The notes beneath the pieces are model-generated. The model saw nothing but the letters and a program-made list of their open reading frames with translations, searched no databases and was not told the origin of the DNA. Below are positions 37,851 through 49,099 of a stretch of DNA of 64,000 nt, one piece after another. The translations under genes and the position numbers were made by a program. Source of the stretch: Platycnemis pennipes (Eukaryota > Arthropoda > Insecta > Odonata > Platycnemididae); contig OW121855.1 of assembly GCA_933228895.1 (NCBI GenBank), positions 37,772,698 to 37,836,697 on the forward strand. Direction: 5' to 3'. Position 1 is the stretch's first letter, and every line of letters starts with the position of its first letter.

Positions 37851-39120
37851 CGACAGCTATATCATCAGAATGATTAGGTATCATTGTTAACACAAAGAAA
37901 GAAAACAAAGAAAGACTTGACAATGAAACATTAACCGGTACCTAAATATTAGGCCGAATATGATGACGGTATCAAGAAAAAAAGCATTATTACCTTACCG
38001 GATAAAAGATTTTTTTTAACATTGGCGGATACGGGAAACAGATGTCTATCCGTTAAATTGCCAGACCACGCTAGAAAATAAGCGTTTATTCTGTTAGACG
38101 AATTCATTAAATCACACGCGCGAATTTAAATTCAAACGCCAAAAACAGGGGCTTTTATTAGCATCACCATTTATTTCTCCTTTAATCGTGATGAACGGTT
38201 AATTTCGATGATCACTCTCATCGGCCACTCTGAACGAAACTCCTATAAAAGTAACATTCCTGTCCTAAAAAAGGACGCCAGACGCCGAAACTCGTCTTGC
38301 AGGGTCAAATGATTAGGCCCAAGTACGGGGGGGAAAAATACCGTCGGCGAGACAAGTCATCTTAAGAAGGTTGATGACCTACCAGAGGCCCGATAAACGG
38401 TGGGAACCTAAGGCCCCTTCAAATTGGCGATTGAACAGTCTCGCAAACTTTCGGCTATGCGCTTAGAACGCAAATTATGGAACAGGAAACAACTACGCAG
38501 ATCCCCGATAGCCATCACTAAGATTCTATGCCAAACAACGTTGACAATTTACGCCATACAAGGCATCCAAGCCGTTTGAATGTACAACGGAAATTATAAG
38601 CAATGAACACAACTAAATAAAAGCGTACTTCTATTAAATCATTAAATCACCTATTTTTTTAAGGATATCTCTAATGTTCCACATGACATAACAAATTGGC
38701 CCTCACTTAACCGCATACCTGATTCAGTGCAATTGATGTAAGTGGCAAGGCTGAAAAACCACATGCGGGATATATATTTAGCTTTATAAAAGAAGGTACT
38801 AAAAATGCTGATTAAACATTCCAAGTTCCTTTAAGTCTATTGTATTACTAGAAACTATATGTTGAAAGGGATTATCGAGGATAAGAATAACCATCGATTT
38901 TGCGTCTCATGTTGACCAAGGTTACGATAGATTACCGAAATTTTTGGGTTTCGGGACAACGGGTGGTGAGATTCTGCTACCAAGAAAGACGCAACGATTT
39001 CTAAAGTAAGGTACCTACCACTTACGAAGGATTTAACAGTAAAATGGAGCTTAAAAATTATTAACATTGAGGCTATTACAGAAATACGCACATGTTTCCC
39101 ATAACTTTCGCTAACATTCA
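37851..39120. other. Stretch without supported genes
   Basis: AT-rich to mixed sequence with no recognisable feature. The minus-strand frame at 38855-39217 overlaps the neighbouring LINE tail and is not a gene. Confidence 0.5.
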
Positions 39121-39362
39121 TTACATCTACATCTATATCTACACGATACCCTGCAAGCCACCGCTGGGGTGTGTGGCAGGGGGTGAAGGTCACCAAGCAC
39201 GCACTACTAACATGCAAGCAAGCAACTAAAGGGTCTCATGCAACTAGATTGTTAGTATCTATAGTATTTGAGGGGTTAATACATGCATCATGCACTACAG
39301 AATACTCTAAAATATTTCCCCTACCTATCCCTTTCCTATGCTGCCTATTCTGTTCTCTTCTT
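39121..39362 (-). mobile_element. LINE family A, 3' end, copy A2
   Basis: Only the last codons and the 3' UTR remain, closely matching copies A3 and A4 through the INPSNTIDTNNLVA coding end. The tail at 39121-39182 carries the stem-loop and three hexamer-like repeats. Truncation occurs just upstream of the RKGIGRGN codons. Confidence 0.9.
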
Positions 39363-40802
39363 CATTAAGGCCCTAGTAAAGCAAATATGAACAGCATTCA
39401 ATAATATCTCTCGCAAATTAATTTCATTCAGACTCTAGTGATCTTATTTAATTACGTAGATATTCGTTTTACCAATTTAGTTTCTTATGGGTAAGTTACC
39501 CTTGCAGATTAATTTCATAAAAGAAAACATGAGTAACAGAACCATTAGCTGCATTTCATGGAAATAATATATTGCAATAATGTTCCTTAAGAGATCAGCT
39601 CTCTTAGCCGTTAGGCGAATTACGACACACTACTGAGGCCAAGTATTATTTATTTAGGGAAAATAGCACGGCATCACCTTCAAGTGCAATAGTTCTAGCT
39701 TAACTGTGACGGATAGCTAAACTAAGTCGTCTTGTGGTCTTCTTTGACTCCAGGAAACTAATTACTCTTTGAGTCACGGCTACGGAATACTACTTCTCAG
39801 TGGGTGAAGTTCTCACAAGGGCTGGATTTCCGGACAACACTACTCTACAATTAAACGCTCCATTTACTGCAAGATCTCAACAAGCTTACGGGGAGAGAAG
39901 GGAAAAAGCATTAATGAGCACCACAACCCTGACCGTTACCGTACGTAACGGTCCGCACTGACCTTAGTAAAGGGGCTGGGAGAGGGAGACCTTATCAGCA
40001 TATATCATGCCCGATCGGAATGATAATGTAGCTTCTCGAGTCACGGCGACTGTTGAGGAAATGGATTTGACCCCGTTACTGAAGGAAAAGGATGCTTTCA
40101 AAGGGGCAGGTATTAGAATTAAAGAATAGAAAACTTCTTTGAGGTGTTCCAACGGACAAAGAAATTTATAAGAAGAAATAGAGCATCTTAAACCACAAAC
40201 CCACATTTTCTTTACCTAGGAAGCAGCCTTAAATATAGGAGATAGTGTATGTTGGGACATTGGTTTTAAATTCTTTTTAATAAAAAAATATGAAGGCAAA
40301 AGGCTGCACTTATTTTTTTTCTGTACATTACATGGATGATTTCGGTACTTAATTAAACTTCGAGCTTTAAGATTAAGCTTTAAATAAGCTTAACTTGAGG
40401 TATTTCAACTTCTAAGATTATATCATGTTACAGTAACTAAGTGAACGTTTTGCTTTTTGTTTTTAATCTCAGCATAAGCTAACATATGGGTGAATAAAGC
40501 CACTTATTGTGAGTCATATTTGACTTGGTACCTATCTCTCATGTTGGAACTGACCAAATTAAAACATTTTCAATTGCAACGAACTTCCACGACAGGAATC
40601 ACTCCAAAATAGGTTTACGCGCGCAAATACCTAGGCTTTCATTCCAAAAATTCCTGCGCACCTTAAAACAGACAATTGAACCTGAAAGTAGGTCAAAACG
40701 AGCTAATAAACGGCAGTCCACGAAATAATTAAGATAATTATCGCGCCAATCATGGTTTAAGAAAGAAACACGGAGCATTGAAATGGAGTATTTTCCTACA
40801 CT
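39363..40802. other. Stretch without supported genes
   Basis: No recognisable coding or repeat feature. The flanks are LINE insertions. Confidence 0.5.
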
Positions 40803-41462
40803 TACATCTACATAATACCCTGCAAGCCACCACAAGGGTGTGTGGCAGGGGGTGATTGCTCACCAAGCATGCACTACATATCATGCATAAAAAAGGAATA
40901 GTATTAATATAGTAGTCAGAACTACACTATTTAAAAAAGATAGAAATTGCAAAGAAAACATGCAAAAACATTCTGTTAGTAGGGTTAGCTTTAAGTACTC
41001 ATACCAACATGCAGCTACCAATGCTATTCATTGCTACTCTCTGATAGGACATATTTACCGTTATTCGTATCTCTAATTGTGCGAGGGAAAAAGGACATTT
41101 TGAATCGGTCAGTTCGGCAATCAATTTCTCTAACTTTATGATTATGGTCCAGTCTGCCATAGTAAGTTGGGGTACGTAAAATATTTTTAACATCATCACT
41201 GAAAATATTGCCTTGGAATTTGTGGAACAGATTAAGTCTAAATTTCAACCTGCGATCTGACAATGATTCCCATTTCAATTCATTTAATAGACTGGTTACG
41301 CTAATATAATTATCGTATCGTCCCTTTACAAATCTTGCCGATCTTCGCTGCACACGTTCAAGTTCATTACTTAGACCGATTCGTAGGGATCCCATATACT
41401 GGCAGCATATTCCAAATGAGGTCTAACAAGGGAAAAGTAGCTGATTTCTCGTACATGATCGT
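40803..41462 (-). mobile_element. LINE family B, copy B5
   Basis: On the minus strand the copy begins in VREISYFSLVRPHLEYAAS. A one-base shift at WDPYE is followed by an open segment at 41024-41395 (NELERVQRRSARFVKGRYDN, ESLSDRRLKFRLNL, DDVKNILRTPTYYGRLDHN, IDCRTDRFKMSFFPRTIRD). The 3' UTR and the stem-loop tail with TGTAGATGTAAG end at 40803. It is one of the best-preserved C-termini of family B. Confidence 0.92.
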
Positions 41463-41477
41463 AAAATAATTCCTTTA

Positions 41478-41556
41478 AGGGGAATTGAACCTGAGTCCAT
41501 TGATATCTATTATACGGAATTGGGTGGTACACCATATCCCCTCGGCCATGGGGACA
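41478..41556 (-). pseudogene. tRNA-like head (Leu/Ser-type) abutting LINE copy B5
   Basis: On the minus strand, TGGCCGAGGGG (41538-41548) matches the pol III A box and GGTTCAATTCC (41481-41491) matches the B box at all but one position. The spacing of 46 bp between boxes suits a class II tRNA with a long variable arm. The acceptor and T stems do not pair, so it is a pseudogene or a SINE head. It lies 16 bp upstream of the truncated LINE, in the same orientation. Confidence 0.5.
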
Positions 41557-42984
41557 TCCAAACTTACTGAGATTTGCTACCAATGCGACGTATTCCGTAC
41601 ACAGTAAATTCTTTAACCAAATATAAATGCACACTATCACAAAGATGGCTTCGATATAATTTCTAAAATAAACTCTCTGAATTTATCTTGCGTGTCTAGA
41701 ATCTGTAGAAAGCTGACGTTAATACAGCCTATTGCAGCACACAGGTACCATGAGAACTGTTAAGAAATACTGCGTAATGAACATTGAGGTCAGACCTAGG
41801 ATATAATATTCAGCGATCATTTCCTGCATTTTTCTGTTCCAAACACGTCTCACTGAGACAAGAGAAGCTTTATATAATGCGCACGTAATGAGTACTCGAA
41901 GTCATCTCCCGACACGGCCGCGGATGGAAGCATAACGTAGGTATCAGGTTCGGCACCGCCACAACGCGGCTGAAGAAAGGGACAGGAAGTATTAATATTC
42001 CGCGCGCGGTAGTATCTAGTGTGTGCGTATACTCACTGGTCAGCGGTCCCTTCTGTGAGTACGTCGATGAGGTGGCGTGATCACGATTACGACACCATGC
42101 GACACCGATTCCCACAAATGCGAGCGGGTTACGATCGGGGCAAAGGCAAGAAAGAGAAAAAAAAAAGAGATAATCGCCACGCGACGAGCTCATTACTCAT
42201 GCAAGTGCATTAGAAGCAATTATATAACCGGGAATCGCGTGTAACGTAATTGACTTTGTGAGCCGAGTCTCCAATTACATATTACACACTTCGCAAAAGG
42301 GAGTCCTTTATGCCATGTCGTCAAAGAAAATGACAGCGTATGACATGCGAGCAAAGAAGTGAATGCAAACGCTGCCGGCTCACAAGGCGGTGTTTTCGAG
42401 TGACATTAAAACCCTTCGTTAGTCAAAGATTTGGGAAAATGTAGAAACGAAAAGGTAACTGGGATCAGCAACATCAACATGCCCAATCGGAACAGCCGAG
42501 TACCTACTTATTAGTGAAAATTTGAAACGAAATGAAGGTCAGTCGAAGTTTTCGAGCGAACAATTGGAAATAACAGAAGTGACGTGCTTTTCATTCTTCT
42601 CAGAACAGTAGGTATTCCATAAAGGACGACAATTTAACTTCTAACCCGCATCACGACAGCCAATGACTAAGCACAAGTCTATTTTGTAACGATCGTTGAG
42701 TAGGAGCAGATTCGCTTTTACGAACTACGACAAACGTTTAGTTCATCAAGTTCCTGGAAGCGGACAAACAAATTACACCCGCCCTTTCATGAGAAACTGT
42801 TATTAACTACCATGCATTAGAACTCAACGTGAAAGGAAAAGTGAAATATCGACGAAAATAGATCAACAATGGCGTGGCAATGAAAAATCACAAACAATGG
42901 GTGTCACGTAGCATCCGTAACTTTCCGAGAACGAGTATATAAAAACAAACATTTCAAAGTCATCAAGAAGCATGATTGGTGGTA
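41557..42984. other. Stretch without supported genes
   Basis: Mixed composition, with a CG-richer patch at about 41890-42240. Overlapping frames there (41870-42193 minus and 42019-42213 plus) show no domain. Confidence 0.45.
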
Positions 42985-43026
42985 ATTGCCCCACATCCTA
43001 AAGGTGGCTCGCAGGGTTATCACAAC
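42985..43026 (+). repeat. Decayed solo LINE 3' tail
   Basis: TTGCCCCACATCC, then GGTGGCTCGCAGGG, matches the stem-loop of the LINE tail, but the hexamer repeat has been lost. The fold-back element follows directly. Confidence 0.5.
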
Positions 43027-43208
43027 ATTCATGGTAACGAATAAAATAAGACTTTTAGTCAATTCCACACTTTTTTAATAACAGACCTACGTTTCGACAA
43101 ATTTTTGTCATTCTCAAGGTTTTGTCGAAAAAATTTGTCGAAACCTAGGTCGGTTATTAAAAAAGTGTGGAATTGCCTAAAAGTCTTATTTTATTCATTA
43201 CCATGAAT
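43027..43208. mobile_element. 182-bp fold-back (hairpin) element
   Basis: Two arms of about 80 bp are inverted copies with only a few differences: ATTCATGG at 43027-43034 faces CCATGAAT at 43201-43208. The centre holds TTTCGACAAATTTTTGTC and GTCGAAACCTAGGTCGG. The transcript or single strand would form a long hairpin. There is no coding capacity. It sits exactly between two LINE tails. The 54.9-kb hairpin shares the GTCGAAACC-GGTCG core, so both belong to one repeat type. Confidence 0.8.
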
Positions 43209-43782
43209 ACATCTACATCTACATGATACCCTGCAAACCACCGCGAGGGTGTGTGGCAGGGGGTGAAGATCACCAAGCATGCAAGCAAGCAACTAAAGGG
43301 TCTCATGCAACTAGATTGTTAGTATCTATAGTATTTGAGGGGTTAATACATGCATCATGCACTACACAATACTCTAAAATATTTCCTCTACCTATCCCTT
43401 TCCTATGCTGCCTATTCTGTTCTCTTATAGTACGGGGGAAAAATGCCATTTTGAATCTATCTGTACGACAATCTATCTCTCTAATCTTATTTATCTGGTC
43501 GAATCTAGCATAATACGCTGGTGTTTTTAATATGTGCCTAACATCTTCAGTAAAGCTATCCGATTGAAATTTCTCTAATAGATTTAATCTGGACTTTAAC
43601 CTACGCTCTGATAATGATTCCCACCCTAATTCTTGTATTAATTCTGATACACTACTCAACCTATCATAACACCTTTTGACGAACCTAGCTGCTCTACGCT
43701 GCACACTGTCTAGTTCTCTCATCAAACCTAATTCATTAGGATCCCATACACTGGCTGCATACTCAAGGTGGGGCCTAACTAA
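43209..43782 (-). mobile_element. LINE family A, copy A3
   Basis: On the minus strand the copy starts at VRPHLEYAASVWDPNELG and stays in one open frame to a TGA stop at 43303. It then continues into the 3' UTR, stem-loop and TGTAGATGTAGATGTA tail ending at 43209. It differs from copy A4 at only a few residues, so the two are young relative to copy A1. Confidence 0.93.
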
Positions 43783-43830
43783 TACCGTAAAATTCCTCAA
43801 AGTGACGCCTTTAGTGTTATCTGTTGTCAC
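43303..43830 (-). pseudogene. LINE reverse transcriptase C-terminal fragment (copy A3)
   Basis: A frame of about 175 codons. The first 16 or so derive from flanking DNA. The rest is the LINE C-terminus: RRAARFVKRCYDRLSS, SELIQELGWESLSERRLK, EDVRHILKTPAYYARFDQ, IDCRTDRFKMAFFPRTIRE, then the family A specific end NTIDTNNLVA. It contains no polymerase active site, so it is a truncated copy despite its open frame. Confidence 0.88.
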
Positions 43831-45034
43831 AAAATGCTGTTTTAGATGAGGTCCTAACGAAACACAAACGGTTTCATCATAGGAAGATAATCATCATCAA
43901 GAAAAGATCAAATTAATGATGATATCTGGTACAGCTAAGATTTGATCACTAATATCAAGTGATGAGAACATGGTTATAGGACACAAAAAGTGGTGGCTAT
44001 GTAATATTTAGAATGAAAACCCATTTCACTGGATAGGAAGCAAAGATTGACAATATCACATAGTAGGAGATGCCCAAATAAAAACTATTTTTCAATCTCT
44101 CACTTCAGGCCGATAAATCGATTCTGAGTATGAAATAACAATTGATGTATTATTAGGGTAACAAGATCGGAGAAGTATTCTAGGAAGCGATGACCAATAG
44201 CATATTAATTACTATTCTAAAGAAGAGAAACTTATTTTCTCATGTCACAAAACAAGAAACGAAATCATTTCTAATCTCACGAGCCAATAATCAATGGACG
44301 CGTGCTACAGGGCGTTCATTTGTCACGAGAAGAAAACGAAACAACTATCAAGCTAACAGCCATGGGGCGAAACAATCGTGAGCACGGATACCAATAGTTT
44401 TGGTCAAACACATTCATTACATTAAGCGATTTATAAGCATACCATCAAACTAGCTGCTTAAATAAACGCGGGAATTTCATTATAGGTATGAGTGCAAACA
44501 GCCATACGAAGTAGGATATTTACAAAATAGCAATAACTTTCTTAAAGCTGAACACTGAGAAGTTGTAAAGGGAGAATATAACAAGTTAGCAGAGAGGCGA
44601 GAAGATGAAGCAGAGTGCCGCAAATTAAAACTAAATGAAAAAACGAGTTGGCGCAAAGGAAAAACCAAATGAAAAGGAAAACTGCGTTGCGCCTAGCGTT
44701 GGAAGCACACAGATACACGGCAAATAATATCACCTAACCATTTTCACTTTTGAAAAAACATAGCTAGCCCAATGTGACATCAAACCCTGCCACGTACCTC
44801 AGATAGCCAGTGTAAAAACTAGCTTGAATATTGAGTACACAGTTGACCTAGTTTCAGTATATCCGAAGCTGTTTCTATCATAACTAACTGTACATCTTCT
44901 ATCTAAAAGTGTGTTTAACCAGTTTGTGCATAACGGATTACGTGAAATCGATCGTGTAAACCATTTGTGAGATAGATTTCCTTCGAGATCTATATTATTT
45001 TATTTGCTAGCTATTGAAATGTGACTCAATTTTA
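43783..45034. other. AT-rich stretch without supported genes
   Basis: No coding, RNA or repeat signature is recognised. Confidence 0.5.
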
Positions 45035-45113
45035 ATGGTTTGTTTCGGAGATCTTTACCCCCTGCCACACACCCTACCGGTGGCTCATAGGGTATTACGT
45101 AGATGTAGATGTA
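45035..45113 (+). repeat. Solo LINE 3' tail
   Basis: About 79 bp covering the end of a LINE 3' UTR: CCCCCTGCCACACACCC, then GGTGGCTCATAGGG and GTAGATGTAGATGTA. One side of the outer stem is mutated (ATAGGG for GCAGGG), so pairing is weaker. Confidence 0.75.
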
Positions 45114-45810
45114 AATTCAGGAGGAAATTATAGCGGGGAAGCATTTCATCTAGTATAATAGGACCAGTAGATATAGAAGTACCATTCCACCAAATGAAGA
45201 ATCAACTGACAGCTGGAAATGCATGCTCGTAAAAATGGACACTCACTGAATTTATAACTGGCATATGCTTCATCTTTGCATTGAAGATTGGACAATAACA
45301 GGAGCAGAAAATTCAAGACTGGAAGCATTTCGTAAGCGGTGTTACACAAGAATGGAGAAGATTAACGGGTAGAATTCCAAGGAAGTAGGGTGAAAAGAGG
45401 AGTATGATTAAAACTCGAGAAACAAGACGTGACGATCTTATCAGACATCTCGAGATATGACGATCTCAAGAAGACAGGCGTCGAATGAAACCTAAGTGGG
45501 AAGAATAGGAAGACGCACGAGTTCAAAGAAGCAAGCATTGAACGACGGAAGTGTGTTACTACGAAAATTCATTAGGAATTTAGCACGCACTGGTTAAAAC
45601 CGGATTTAAGATTTTAAGACTATCGTAATGATGATTACAGTTCTATCCAAGTTGCACCACATTTTAGTTTCCTATGCATATAACATTGATTTTGACTCGA
45701 TATAATCCCTATTTCGAAATGGATTTCCTTTAAGCGCCGTTCTTGAAATTCACTTAAAGTGAGTGTAGCGAGTAACATCGCGAATCTTGTGAGCCTTGAT
45801 TTGGAATATA
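45114..45810. other. Stretch without supported genes
   Basis: No recognisable feature. A short minus frame at 45146-45349 has no domain. Confidence 0.5.
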
Positions 45811-47035
45811 TATCTACATAATACCCTGCAAGCCACCATAAAGGTGTGCGGCAGGGGGTGAGTTCTCACCAAACATGCACTACATATCATGCATAAAGTA
45901 GGATTAGCATTAATATATAAGTCTAAACTTCATTATTTAAAAAGTTAATAATATCATAGCAAGCATGAAAAAACATGCTGTTAGTTAGGTTAGCTTCAAG
46001 TCCTTATACCAATATGCAGCTACCCATGTTATCCATTGCTAAACTCGTACTGGATATAATTACCGTTATTCCTATCCCTAATTGTACGAGGAAAAAAGGA
46101 CATTTTGAATCTGTCAGTTCGGCAATATATTTATCTAATTTTGTGATTATGGTCCAGTCTAACATAGTAAGTTGGGGTTCGCAAAATATTTTTAACATCA
46201 TCACTGAAAATATGGTCTTGGAATTTGTTTAAGAGATTAAGTCTAAATTTCAACCTGCGATCTGACAATGATTCCCAATGTAATTCATTTAATAGACTGG
46301 TTACGCTAGTAAGGTTATCGTACCGTCCCTTTACAAATCTTGCCGATCTTCGCCGCACACGTTCAAGTTCATTATTTAGACCGATTTCGTAGGGATCCCA
46401 TATACTGACAGCATATTCCAAATGAGGTCTAACAAAGTAGTACTAGACAAAACAAAAGTAGCTGATTTCTCGTACATGATCGTCACATTTACCCAATACT
46501 CTTTTCATGAAACCTTTACGATTAGCTTGACCCATTATTTCACGTATATGTTTACCCCAGGAAAGATCATGTATCAGTCTTATTCCAAGATATTTAATGG
46601 ATTCCACGTTTGTTATTTCATTATTACTTATTTTGTATGTGCTAGGAGGAGAACTATTCTTTTTCCAAAAATTCATTACGACACATTATTTAAAATTTAA
46701 TTCTAACTGCCATGTATCACACCAATTTTCAATTGCTTGTAGGTCAATATTTAAATATTCTTTATCATTTGGGCATAGAGTTTCCGTGTACACTACTGCG
46801 TCATCGGCAACGAGACAATGCTTACTTTTTACCACCTTATGGTATACCCTTAAAAAAGATTGACGTAAGTAAATTGGGTCGGTAGTTACTAGGTTCTTCC
46901 CTATCACCGCTTTTAAAAATACGTGTAATTGTCTACTACAAAGGTGTGCTACTTTCCAATCCTTGGGTACTGTGTGGTTCTTTAGTGTTTTATTGAATAT
47001 TATTTCTATAAACATAAGTTGTATTAGATCAAACG
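45811..47035 (-). mobile_element. LINE family B, copy B6, internally deleted
   Basis: Minus-strand order: IIFNKTLKNHTVPKDWKVA (the segment before the reverse transcriptase), AVIGKNLVTTDPIYL (related to the usual NYRPISLTS block), then a direct jump to LVADDAVVYTET, with the palm start and the GVPQGS block missing. Next come NIDLQAIENWCDTWQLELN, KYLGIRLIHDLSWGKHIRE, a short insertion near 46436-46450, NELERVRRRSARFVKGRYDN, DDVKNILRTPTYYVRLDHN, the 3' UTR and the stem-loop tail at 45811-45862. It shows the most upstream LINE sequence in the window but is not functional. Confidence 0.9.
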
Positions 47036-47092
47036 TTTAGTAAGATCAGCCTTTATAATCTCTCAGCACTTGCCTACGTAGGTATTTACTCA

Positions 47093-47142
47093 CTACATCT
47101 ACATAATACCCCACAAGCCACTATGAAGGTGTGTGGCAGGGA
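47093..47142 (-). repeat. Solo LINE 3' tail
   Basis: On the minus strand CCCTGCCACACACCTTCAT, then GTGGCTTGTGGGG and TATTATGTAGATGTAG. It has the stem-loop with a changed 3' side and the hexamer tail, but no LINE body. Confidence 0.7.
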
Positions 47143-47556
47143 AGGCACTAGCGTGATTCCTTATAAATGCAGACAAATATAATCACAAAATTATCATGCA
47201 TATACAGTAAATAAACATCAGCTACAAGACGGGCATTATTGGGATATTCAGAGAGAGAAAGTTCACGCCGGGTTAATGCCACTCGACTAATTCACATCTC
47301 ACGAGTTGAAGGATATCACGAACAGATTTATTTCTTCTCTCGCTCAATGTTGTCGGTATGGACACCAAAGACTAAATCGACAAACTGCGACAGATCTATA
47401 ATCGGAAAGAAATATTCAGGACTTCATTTTTCGCACTCCCAGTCCACGACCTAAAGGCACATATAACTTAATACTTCCTGCACATTACATTTCCAAACAG
47501 TTCCCTGAGTTTCGCCAACTTGACCTTACTTTCACGACTAATGACGTAGGTACCAA

Positions 47557-47594
47557 TTCCTGCCACAAGCCGTTACCGTGGCTCGCAGGATAAA
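47557..47594 (+). repeat. Decayed solo LINE 3' tail
   Basis: TTCCTGCCACAAGCCGTTA followed by CCGTGGCTCGCAGG resembles the LINE stem-loop, without the hexamer repeat. Confidence 0.4.
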
Positions 47595-47939
47595 AACGCA
47601 AATGAGGACGATGCCATAGAATTGTCTCGCAAATTACTCGATTAAGTTCATTAGATCCGTATTTTGTCAATTAACGAGCTATACAACACAGCGCAGGTCG
47701 CACTGGAGAACCTTCAGGAATACATCAATGATGTGCACGAAAGTAGATTTTTTTCCGCTGAATAGACGGAATTGAACGCAAATTCCGGTCAATTATTTTC
47801 GATTACTTTGATGCAGGGCTCATGAATAGAATGCCTACCGGGAATTGGAACTGGCGTACGGACCCCCATTCAGCGATCCTAATCCACCGCTTGTCTTCGT
47901 GGTCGTCGCACTGAAGACAAGCTTGATGAATAGTGACAA

Positions 47940-48310
47940 TTCTGAGGGGCGTGCACGCAGGAGCGTCCTCCCTATCCAGACTTCCTCGGTTTAAATCGCC
48001 CTCCCAGAGAGAGAGAGAGTGAGGAGGGGGAAAATAGAAGGTGGGGATTGGAAAGGAGAAAGGGTGGAGAAAGAGGAAGCGAGAGATTCGAAGGAAGGGG
48101 TTTTAAGAAAAAATGCGGGGCTGGAGGAGACGAAGGAGGAAACATGGAGTGAGCCCGATTGCGACAGCCCTTGGGAAAGAGGGGGAGAAACTCCACAAGT
48201 GTTCGCGAGCACGTTGGGATTGGTTAGGGCCCAGGGTGAGCGGCGGGCGGCGGAAGAATTCCGCCAGGTAAACAAGTTGACGCATGATCGCGAAAAGTCA
48301 TGATTCAAGA
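47940..48310. other. GC- and purine-rich patch with short GA repeat
   Basis: A (GA)7 run lies at 48006-48019, followed by purine-rich sequence with CG words. Overlapping frames on both strands have no recognisable domain. Confidence 0.45.
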
Positions 48311-48591
48311 CCAAAGAAAATCCCTGCATCAAATCCAAACGTAAGACACATGAACTATACAATTCCAGTTGCCACCCTTACCTGAAGAAAAAATAATTAC
48401 TAACTCAACCATTATTCCCAGACATGCCAAACGAAGGGGGTATAATCTCCCCATTAATTCCCTAACTTTCCACAGCCAAAGATTTTCTGAAACTTAAATT
48501 TTACTTGGGCAAGACGGTGTGGAGAGGTGACGAGATACCGAAATGTGGCACCAAGAGTCGCCAAGAGACAGTCCGGCGGCATAAGTTAAAA

Positions 48592-48645
48592 GTGAGAATT
48601 CACCCCCTACCACACACCTTTGAGGGTATTATGTAGATGTAGATG
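48592..48645 (+). repeat. Solo LINE 3' tail with deleted hairpin
   Basis: TTCACCCCCTACCACACACC, then TTTGAGGGTATTATG and GTAGATGTAGATG. The GGTGGCTTGC side of the hairpin has been deleted, leaving a shortened end. Confidence 0.7.
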
Positions 48646-49099
48646 ACACTGGGTTAGATGGGAAATCAGATATCCAGAACTGTGTACTGAACCCATCGTT
48701 ATTGATGGAATATAAATGATATTCCCCCTTAAATAGCTAAGGTAGAGTGTTATAACCCAGAATTCGAAGCGAGTAAAATAGGATTGTCAAGAGAGAGAGA
48801 CGTCCAAGAACGCTCCCGTTTAACTTATAAGCCCAGATATTGGAAGTTACGTCTCAAAATCGTGATTAAATCATGGTACAAAATGATACCTCAACGGTAG
48901 CTTGAAGCTAAGGTAATAATATAAAAACCACACAAAAAACAAGGTGGACTCACCTCAGAAAAAGCGAGGCGAAGAACAGGAGGCCTAACTCGACGCCCAA
49001 AAACCACTTTCACTCCCTCACATACACTCAACTGGAGAAAGCAAGCATCCCGGGGATCACCACTAACAACACTTCGTCACAACCACTCCACTGGTAATC

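Larger units (their letters stand above)
47036..47939. other. Stretch without supported genes, two solo LINE tails
   Basis: Holds decayed LINE tails at 47093-47142 (minus) and 47557-47594 (plus). No coding sequence is recognised. Confidence 0.5.

Noticed and set aside
38855..39217. 120-codon minus-strand frame
   Set aside because: Its start overlaps the LINE A2 tail and the rest has no similarity that I recognise.
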